Source: Ichthyophthirius multifiliis (Eukaryota > Ciliophora > Oligohymenophorea > Hymenostomatida). Taken from it: 21,954 nt of DNA. The stretch spans positions 1 to 21,954 of the forward strand of contig NW_004086172.1 in the NCBI RefSeq assembly GCF_000220395.1, written 5' to 3'. Below, piece after piece: positions 11,513 through 18,414 of this stretch (position 1 is its first letter; each line of letters starts with the position of its first letter). The position numbers and the translations under genes were made by a program. The notes under the pieces are model-generated. The model was given only the letters and a program-made list of their open reading frames with translations. It made no database searches and was not told the DNA's origin.

Positions 11513-12117
11513 TCACCCAAATACAGATGGCCTTTTAGCTTTTTATGTAAAAGCAATTATTTAATATTTTTTATTTGTTTCTATTTGCATTTCTAATTAT
11601 AAAAATTGTTAATTATGTTAATTATTTTTCTTGAATTCTATTTTTTCGCTTATTAAAACATGCCAAAAAGTTTATCCAGAGGTAAGCATTAATATATCCT
11701 TGAATTCCGTTACTAATTTTATTAAAAATTATTATATGTTTTAATCTTTTAATAGCTTATTTTAATTAGGAAAGATGATAAATATATTTAAATAAGCTTC
11801 TTATCTTTAATATTTATATATTGAATAATGTTTATTTATTATATTTTATTTTCTGCTCTTTTTGTTTTTTGTTTTATATGATATAAAAAAATAAAATACT
11901 CTTTTATTATTTATTCTTCATATGTTTCAAGACTTTAAGGAATCGAAAAATCTATATATTAAGGTTTATAACAAAAAATAGTTATGTTTTCATAATTTAT
12001 TAATAGAATATTATTTTAGTCATGGCTAAATTTTTTATTACTAAATATAATATATTTTTCTTTTTTACTTTATATTATAGGTTGGTTATTAAGATACGAT
12101 TATGATGAATTCTTCAT
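11513..12117 (-). CDS. Hypothetical protein, 186 aa
   Basis: Two exons, 12117-11900 and 11855-11513, with a 44-bp intron (GTATTT...AGAG); total 561 bp, exactly 187 codons with the TGA at 11515-11513. An in-frame TGA lies shortly upstream of the ATG, which supports this start. The N-terminus is polar (MKNSSQSYLNNQ). Then come ILLINYENITIFCYKP, IPQSLETYEEQIIK, a segment reading QFLIKLVTEFKDILMLTSG, and a basic end QKAKRPSVFG. There is no clear signal peptide or membrane helix. I do not recognise a family. Residue usage (Trp, Cys, Pro, Gly, acidic residues) and clean splicing favour a real gene. The opposite strand also shows a GTAAG-like site here, but its translation is only Phe/Leu/Ser-rich shadow. 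Confidence 0.66.
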
Positions 12118-12194
12118 TTTTTATTTGCTCAGTTAGAATATTCAATATTTATTTAATGTTTTATTCTTTAAATAATTTAGGATTTAACTAATAA

Positions 12195-12437
12195 TCAAGA
12201 ACATTTTGAATTATTTAAAAGTCTTTTTTATTAAGTTAACAAATTTTTATATTTTCTTCTTTTAAATATATATTTTTGTTTTTCATTTTTATAAAAAAAA
12301 AAATCTTTTTTAATCGTTTTTAATTTATTTTTAAAATAGAACAAAAAAATAAAAAAATTATAAAAATAAAAACTATAAAATATTATTAAACTTAAAACCA
12401 AAAAAACATATATATAATACTTTAAAATAATTTTCAT
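12195..12437 (-). CDS. Doubtful small membrane-protein ORF, 80 aa
   Basis: ATG at 12437 to TGA at 12197-12195 on the minus strand. The ATG overlaps the TGA of the Q-rich gene (ATGA). The frame encodes a run of about 25 hydrophobic and aromatic residues (YVFLVLSLIIFYSF...) and then a Lys-rich tail. In such AT-rich DNA, Phe/Tyr/Ile/Lys-only frames arise by chance, and the interval would equally serve as the 3' end of the Q-rich gene plus the promoter of the gene at 12117. Kept only as a candidate. Confidence 0.22.
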
Positions 12438-12851
12438 AAATTTTAATTTTATTACTATTAGTCTTATTAATATTCTTTATAAGTCTCATCTTTTTGCTTT
12501 AATTACGGCTCTTCATCTTCATATTCATCATATTATTATTCTAGATTATTTTTTTGATAAAAATTATCTTATTATTATTATTCTGGTTCTGGTTCTGGTT
12601 CTTGTTCTTGTTCTTGTTCTTGTTGTTAATGTTTTTAATGCGAATCATTTAATTATTATAATGATTTACTTTAATTTTCGTCTAAATTTTCATATTATGA
12701 TTGATTATCTTCATCAAAGTTTTAATCATAGTTTTATTCATATTAATCTTAAGAAATAACTGAATTATCATTTTATTTTTATTATTCTTCTGATTCTTTT
12801 TTTTTTTAATCTTATTTATCAGATTATTTTGTATTTTTTTATACTTATTAC

Positions 12852-12904
<53 letters not shown>

Positions 12905-13441
12905 GTTATTATTGTTATTATTGTTATTATTGTTATTATTAATATTTTGTATTTATATTTTTTTATGAATTTTATTTTTAAGGATCAAATTATGTAAATA
13001 GTTTAAAGAAGATTTTCTAATTTTATTTTATATTATCTATCTATTAAGTTTTAATTAAATGTATAGATTTATTTTGGTTGTTTGTAAATATTCTATTTAA
13101 TAATTATTCTGGTTAATTTTAGCATTCTTTTTTAAGAAAATCTATTCCTTTTTTATATATTTTTCATTTATTCATTTATATAATTTATATTTACCTTCTT
13201 ATTCATTCATTTCTAATTGATAAAAATCTTAGTTTTATAAATTATTTAAAGTAATAACGAATTGTCTTTTTTTATTTATTAAATTTTTTTTTTATTTTTT
13301 TTTAAATAAAATACCTATCAACTATTTTAATTTAAACCAAATAAAATAGATATCCTATCCTTCTTGCTTTTTTATATATTATTATTTCTTCTTTTTTATT
13401 TTTAAATATTGGTTCAAGCTTTTAATTAGAATTCTTTTTTA
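12434..13441 (-). CDS. Q-rich acidic protein with 30-glutamine tract; 5' end uncertain
   Basis: Minus-strand exons from about 13441 to 13315, then 13265-13195, 13147-12845 and 12810-12434, with introns of 49, 47 and 34 bp. The upstream part looks like folded protein (KARRIGYLFYLVQIKIVDR, RQFVITLNNLQNQDFYQLEM, EGIDFLKKECQNQPEQLLNR). Then come a run of 30 Gln (12941-12852), an acidic Gln/Asn/Asp-rich tail with EQEQEQEPEPEPE, and TGA at 12436-12434. The family is not recognised. No in-frame ATG lies upstream of MNEQEG (13210), although the sequence before it is clearly coding-like. So the real start is in an exon I cannot fix, or this is the 3' part of the CFAP97-like gene: a phase-1 intron 13562-13442 (or 13562-13484) would join them in frame. 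Confidence 0.6.
12581..12628 (-). repeat. Glu-Gln / Glu-Pro dipeptide repeat in coding sequence
   Basis: Hexanucleotide repeat on the minus strand: alternating CAA-GAA, then CCA-GAA units, encoding EQ repeats followed by EPEPEPE in the tail of the Q-rich protein. The switch from CAA to CCA units suggests that slippage expanded two unit types separately. It borders a run of four TAA-encoded Gln. Confidence 0.85.
12852..12941 (-). repeat. Triplet microsatellite encoding 30 consecutive glutamines
   Basis: Exactly 30 codons on the minus strand, 26 of them TAA and 4 CAA, in the frame open on both sides of the Q-rich gene. The CAA codons recur every third triplet at the 5' end (CAA-TAA-TAA units), and the rest is pure TAA. 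The frame leads into a 34-bp intron (12844-12811) whose donor lies seven bases after the tract. The tract is readable as protein only in a genome where TAA means Gln. Confidence 0.85.
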
Positions 13442-13458
13442 CTTTTTTTATTTTTTTT

Positions 13459-14130
13459 TCAAAAAAATAAATAAGAAAAAATTCTAAATATAAATAATTT
13501 TATATATAGCAATTTATATTAATAAAATGTAAATTTTTAAAACATATGTTTCCCACTTAAACTATTATATTAGCTATTATTTTAATTATTTCCCATAACT
13601 CCTAGTTTAAATAAAGTCTTATTAGGATTCATATTCTTATATTTATATTCACAAATATTGGAAATATATCTCTCATTGTCAAGTCTTTATTATTACCATA
13701 TTTTGGTATTATAATCAGATTTTTAGCTTACAATTCTTTTCATGATAGCTTGATTTTCGGCTACTATTTACACGAAATATTTTTTTCTTATAATTTTATT
13801 AGCACTAGGCTTATTTTCTAATTTTAAAGGTGAATACATAGATGAATAATGCGGATTTTTCGAAATATTTTTACTTCCATTGATTTCATTTCTATTCATA
13901 ATTCTTTTTAGTTTATTTATTAAAATATCGTTTTCTCTTTAAATTTCAACATTTCTTGATTCAATTAAAGCTTATTTTTTCTTTCTATTTTAAAGAAACA
14001 TTAGTTATTAAGGTTATTGATTATCGATTACATGCTTCATTTATTTCAATTTCTATTCATGTAAATATATATTTCTTACGTGATCTCTATAAAAACATAT
14101 TTTATTCTAGACAGGAATTGATCTATGCAT
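13459..14130 (-). CDS. CFAP97: CFAP97/Hemingway-domain ciliary protein
   Basis: Member of the CFAP97 (KIAA1430-like, Hemingway) family of cilia- and flagella-associated proteins, known from ciliary axoneme work in animals and algae. From the ATG at 14130 the frame is uninterrupted for 223 residues to TGA at 13461-13459. Family-like blocks: an N-terminal segment with HEQKLKQMKHVIDN; RKKKQALIESRNVEIQRE then NDILINKLKRIMNR, matching the repeated 'RIERENxxLLxKMxRIM' block; and ENQAIMKRIVSQKSDYNTKIW then NERYISNICEYKYKN, matching the 'ENQxxLxRI...SxY...W...YLxNIxxY' block. The last ~30 codons before TGA are Phe/Tyr/Leu-rich and look non-coding. The true 3' end may therefore be a splice site near 13562 leading into the Q-rich gene. 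It is divergent from the PLC-like gene, with 133 bp between starts. Confidence 0.8.
13549..13560 (-). promoter_or_regulatory. TTAAGTGGGAAA motif, second identical copy
   Basis: On the minus strand this 12-mer is identical to the one at 4728-4717. It lies at the 3' end of the CFAP97-like frame and about 110 bp before the first clearly coding part of the Q-rich gene. If it is a promoter element, it argues that the two are separate genes; if they are fused, it is intronic. Confidence 0.28.
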
Positions 14131-14174
14131 TTTTTTTTATTTCTCTTTTTTTTCAAACTTTTTTCTTAGTCTAG

Positions 14175-14198
14175 TTTTTTTTTTTTTTTTTTTTTTTT
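14175..14198. repeat. T24 homopolymer
   Basis: A run of 24 T between the divergent starts of the CFAP97-like gene (14130) and the PLC-like gene (14264). Likely part of a nucleosome-free shared promoter; the run length is unreliable. Confidence 0.75.
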
Positions 14199-14263
14199 AA
14201 TTTAAATTTTTTTTTTTATTTATTTATTTTAAATTAAATAAATATATTATTTTTAAAATTATT

Positions 14264-16070
14264 ATGTTGTTTATCTTCTTAATTGGTATATGTTAAATTT
14301 ACTTTTTATACATATATATTTATTTTTATTTTTATATTTTAATTATTTTCAAAGAAAAAAATAAAAAGAAAAACATAAATAATAGATTTAGAAATGTAAA
14401 TTTACAAATACTTAAATTTAACAATTCTAAACAAAATAAAGCTATAAATAAATTAATATATGAAATAAAATTTTATAAATATCATAATAGTGATATAAAA
14501 AAAATTTCTAGGTTTTTAAAGATACTATCTATTCACTAAAAGATTAAAAATAATATAATATTTTTTCAAAGAAGAAGTCTTTTACAAAATCTCGTATTTA
14601 ACTAACAGAAATAATAAAACTATAAAATAAAAATATAAAAAAAGGAAATGTTACATACAAAAGCAAATAATTATGTATTTAATATAGAGTTTTTATCTTA
14701 AGAATATTGTCAATTGTTTATATAAGGATTATATTATTTTAGTAAAAAGACATAGAATATTGAAATATCAAAAAAGAGGAAATATTAAATAAAAGTCTAG
14801 CCAAAAAAATTATTGATAAAATATGATGATAATGGAAATAAATAATCAAATCTTTAAGAGATAAAAATTTGTTAAAATATTAATATATTGATATTAGCAG
14901 AAAATACTTATAATAAATTTTTGATGATTATAAAGACAGATTTAAAGATAAACATTAATTTTTGAGAACTATTTTTATAAAAAATAAACTTTTCTAAGTT
15001 TTTTAATAGTATTGTCAATTAGATGGATTTAAAAATTTTATTTTATATAATTTTAAAATTTCAATAGAGAAGAATAAAAAATAAAAGAAATACTAATCTA
15101 TCGAAGTATTATTTAAATATTTTAAAAACATTAATAGGTCGATATCAATATGGAATAAGAATCTATTATAGATTTTTATTAATTTTTTAATATTATTTTT
15201 TCTGAATAAAATTGCATTTACAATTAATATTATTAAGAAATCTATTAAGTAATCTTTTCATTTTGTTTTTTTGTTATAAAAAAAAAGAAATATGAATAAT
15301 ATTCTTAAAAATTACTTTATAAGAACTTCTTTCCCATAATACTTATTTATATTAAAATTATTTAACTGGAAAATCTAGTTTAGAAAAATATATAAATGCT
15401 TTAAAAAAAATGTAGATGTTTAGAAATAGATTACTAGGTATTTTTTTTTTAAATAAATAAAATTTTTTAAGTATTAAAAAATACTAATATATAGGATGAA
15501 GATAATAATGAGCCTATAGTATATCATGGATATACATTAAGTTCTAAACTAATAATCGCAGATTTTATAAAAACAGTAAGTGAATATACTCTCAGTTTTT
15601 ATTAATATCCTTTAGTTTTGTCTTTAGAAACACATCATTCATTTCCTCAGTAATAAAAAATGGCATTTTATTAAAAAGAAATTTTAGGTCAATACATTTA
15701 TTTGATTCCATAAAATTGAGAAAGTATTAAAAAATATATTTCTATCCAGAAGAATTTAAAAATAAGATTATTATTAAGAAAAAGGGAAATATTAATAATC
15801 TAATTTTTGGGATTAGAAAATTAATAAATATATACTTAAACAGTAGAATATGAAGAAGAGAACGATATATAAAATTAAGATTTGGGAAAAGATACAAGAT
15901 TAAGTTATTTTTTTACCTTTAGACTATTTAATAGAAGGATTTAGGGTTTTACCTTTAAGGAATTATTAGTTTTAAATTATTTAATATAGCTTTATCGTGG
16001 CTATTATTTAATGATTAATAAATAAACATTTTTTTATAAATATATTAAAATTCTTAAAATTTATTTATGA
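14264..16070 (+). CDS. PI-specific phospholipase C-like, X half only, frame broken
   Basis: Family reaction: hydrolysis of PIP2 to IP3 and diacylglycerol at the membrane. Exon 14264-14285 is followed by a 69-bp intron, then a PH-like region (ending near FNIEFLSQEYCQLFIQGL), an EF-hand (DDNGNKQSNLQE near 14825-14860), and the X domain. X has LLSHNTYL (first catalytic His) with LTGKSSLEKYINAL, CRCLEIDY, then after a 57-bp intron (15438-15494) EPIVYHGYTLSSK (second His), YPLVLSLETHHSF (Ca2+-binding Glu) and YPEEFKNKIIIKKK. An acidic linker follows, but no Y-domain core or C2 is recognisable before TGA at 16068-16070, and the next gene starts 149 bp later. Reading this through needs frame changes at the A run 15403-15410 and near 15712-15715. 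Two more, near 14918-14922 and 15307-15311, could instead be unusual introns. Truncated gene, decaying gene or poor sequence are all possible. Confidence 0.78.
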
Positions 16071-16198
16071 TTTGTTTTACATTTAATTTGCTAAATTATT
16101 TAATTTATTTTTTATATTAATTGAAGTATTTTTTTTTTTATAATTTAGATTTAAGCAATTTTTATTAGAATTTATTTTTACATAAAATCTATTTTATC

Positions 16199-16219
16199 AA
16201 AAAAAAAAAAAAAAAAAAA
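16199..16219. repeat. A21 homopolymer running into the start codon
   Basis: A run of 21 A whose last base is the A of the ATG chosen for the sorting-receptor gene. A-rich leaders just before ATG are usual in ciliates (general knowledge); an unbroken run of this length is notable, and its length may be misread. Confidence 0.75.
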
Positions 16220-17838
16220 TGATTTTTTTTTTATTATTTTTTAAAGTATTTATTTATTCTTAATCGAATGGTTTTGATGTATATATTTAGTAGAATAAAT
16301 AAACTAGTCTACTTAAATAAATAAAAATTTTATAGGATATTAAATTGCTCCGTTTGCTCATATTCCCTATGGGAGAATATTAAAAGGTAATATTTCATTA
16401 TTATATGATTAAGTTGATGATTCTTTTAACTATAAAAACTATTAAAATTAACAAAATTAAAATCCGGTTAATAATTGTTTTAATGATAAAAACTATTAAA
16501 ATAAACACAATTAAAACAATTTTATTCTAATATATAATAAACAATCTGAATGTCAGCTAACAACATAGATTTATAACGCATATTTATACGGTTATAAAGC
16601 TATTATAATAGTAAATTATTTAATTAATTATAAAAAATTATTATATATATTAAAAAAGACTGATAATAATTATGTTCATAATACTAAATTGAATGTACCT
16701 TGTATAGTAATAAAAGAAGAAGATGCCGAATTATTGATAAATTAATTAGAAAATAATAATGAACTTTAACTTTAAATTACATTCACTAAAAAAAAGTTCG
16801 AAAAATTAGATATAAAATTATTTTTAAATCTACCATCTTTAAAAACAAATTATTTATTAAAAAGAATTACCATAGAAAAATCAATATTAAAAAATAATTA
16901 AAGTAATAAAAACTAATATTAATTTATACATATATAAGTCTTATATATAAATAGCTGAATTTTATCCTATATATAATATTTATGAATGTTAACAATGTAA
17001 AGAATAGTAATTTCAATCTTATGCATTAGATTGTATATAAAATGGTAGATTTTGTACAAGTGACCCTGATAGGTAAAATAGGGTGCCATTACCAAAATAA
17101 TATATGGTTTCTACAGGCGAAAACATAATTTAAGAAATCATAAGGTAATTATGTATTTTTGAATAAAATAAAAAACTTTGGATTTCTTACATGAAAATCT
17201 TTGCAGAAAAGTGCTTTTTACCAGAGTTTTATGAAAAATGCAGTATGTTTATTATTAAAATTATTAATAATTTAGAAGAAAATAATGATAATATTGAAGA
17301 TAAATTTAAACAATAATTTTAAGAAGAAACTGATTTTTTCAAAAAAATGTTTAATCAGAATTTTTAGAATGAGAATGATGATTAAATTAATTTTAAAAAA
17401 TTAATTTTCTGTTATATATAAAATTAAGCAGAGAATAGCCCTTTTTTATTATAATAATTAAAATTTAACTAAAAGTATAATAATTATTATTTATAAAGAT
17501 GGCCTTCTATTTAATTTAATAATGAAATAATTTATAGTGAGTTTAATGATTTTCAAAATATTTCTAAAATTATTTGTGAAAGTTTAAATTAAAAAGATAT
17601 TGAAGGTTGCATAAAAATAAAATAAAAATAAATAAAATCAGAGGGTCTTTTAAGTTTATTTAATGATAAATATATTTTGTATTTAATTAAACTTTATTTA
17701 TTTGGGATTTTTCTATTATTAGCCTTTATTTTTATATTAGTTTATGTTTTTGGATTAGCATTTGTCAAGCAAAAAATATTAGAAAATGCATCTAAGTATA
17801 TAGAATAATAAGAGAAAAAATTATATTAGATAAATTGA
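16219..17838 (+). CDS. Vacuolar-sorting-receptor-like protein: PA domain, Cys-rich region, one TM helix
   Basis: Likely type I receptor that sorts soluble cargo to lysosome-like compartments; the family is best known as plant VSR/BP-80. Exons 16219-16245, 16308-16902 and 16955-17838 total 1506 bp, exactly 501 residues and TGA, with introns of 62 and 52 bp. The short first exon encodes MIFFLLFFK, a signal-peptide core. A PA domain follows (IAPFAHIPYGRILKG; FILIYNKQSECQLTTQIYNA then YGYKAIIIVNY; NVPCIVIKEEDAELLINQL). The region after it matches VSRs: YECQQCKEQQ, DCIQNGRFCTSDPD (plant: NHGRYCAPDPE), a conserved-spacing LCIFEQNKKLW...FAEKC, and further Cys. One membrane helix (LFGIFLLLAFIFILVYVFGL) precedes a 24-residue tail ending QQEKKLYQIN, with no canonical YxxPhi signal. 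No frame breaks. Confidence 0.85.
16432..16516 (+). repeat. 31-bp in-frame duplication inside the PA domain
   Basis: Two 31-bp copies (16432-16462 and 16486-16516) differ at two positions and are offset by 54 bp, so the reading frame is kept. They encode KNYQNQQNQN and KNYQNKHNQN, a low-complexity insert in a loop of the PA domain of the sorting-receptor-like protein. This is probably a recent slippage duplication. Confidence 0.8.
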
Positions 17839-18414
17839 TAACAGATATTTTAAATTAGTAAAATATATTTTTTGTTATATTTATTTGTAATATTAATTAA
17901 AATTATAATTATTTAAATGATAAATGAATAAATTAATTTGCATTTATGCGTATATAAAATCGATATAATGAACTATTCATATATCATTTAAAATAAATTA
18001 ATATAATTTTTTAACATAATTACTTATTTATATGTTACTTAATTTACTATAAAAAATTTTGGTGATAAAATACAAGTCTTAATTAATTAGTCCTTCTATT
18101 TTGAAAAAAATTCAGAAAATAATATATATCACATAAGTTTATACAAATAAATAAAAAAAATTGTTTTTACAATTATTTTATAATATTTAAGTAAATTTTA
18201 GATATTAATAAAAAATAATATAATAAAATATATATAAAATATATTATATATACAAAAAAATAAAATGAATTATTTATTTTTATAGAAATGTTTTTTTGAT
18301 AATTTTTTAATTGAAAAGATTTTTTTAAATTATATATATATTTTATTTTATTTTAATTTTTAAATATTTTTGTTTAATTATTCTATATAAATGTATAAAT
18401 ATTTTTTGTTTAAT
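17839..18414. other. AT-rich spacer between convergent genes
   Basis: 576 bp separating the ends of the sorting-receptor-like gene (+) and the kinesin gene (-). Nearly all A and T, with no protein-like frame and no recognisable RNA. It should contain both polyadenylation regions, but no discrete signal stands out in this composition. Confidence 0.7.

Noticed and set aside
11520-11780. Plus-strand gene with a GAG|GTAAG-like donor near 11692
   Set aside because: The minus strand splices cleanly into a 186-residue protein across this stretch; the plus-strand reading is Phe/Leu/Ser-rich and ends in no convincing way.
13956-14174. Plus-strand open frame of about 70 codons
   Set aside because: Antisense to the conserved CFAP97-like coding region; its Phe/Ser/Leu-rich translation is the usual shadow of a Lys/Asn/Gln-rich gene on the other strand.
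16903-16954. Apparent frameshift in the sorting-receptor gene
   Set aside because: A canonical 52-bp GT-AG intron restores the frame and makes the total exactly 502 codons, so no break is needed.
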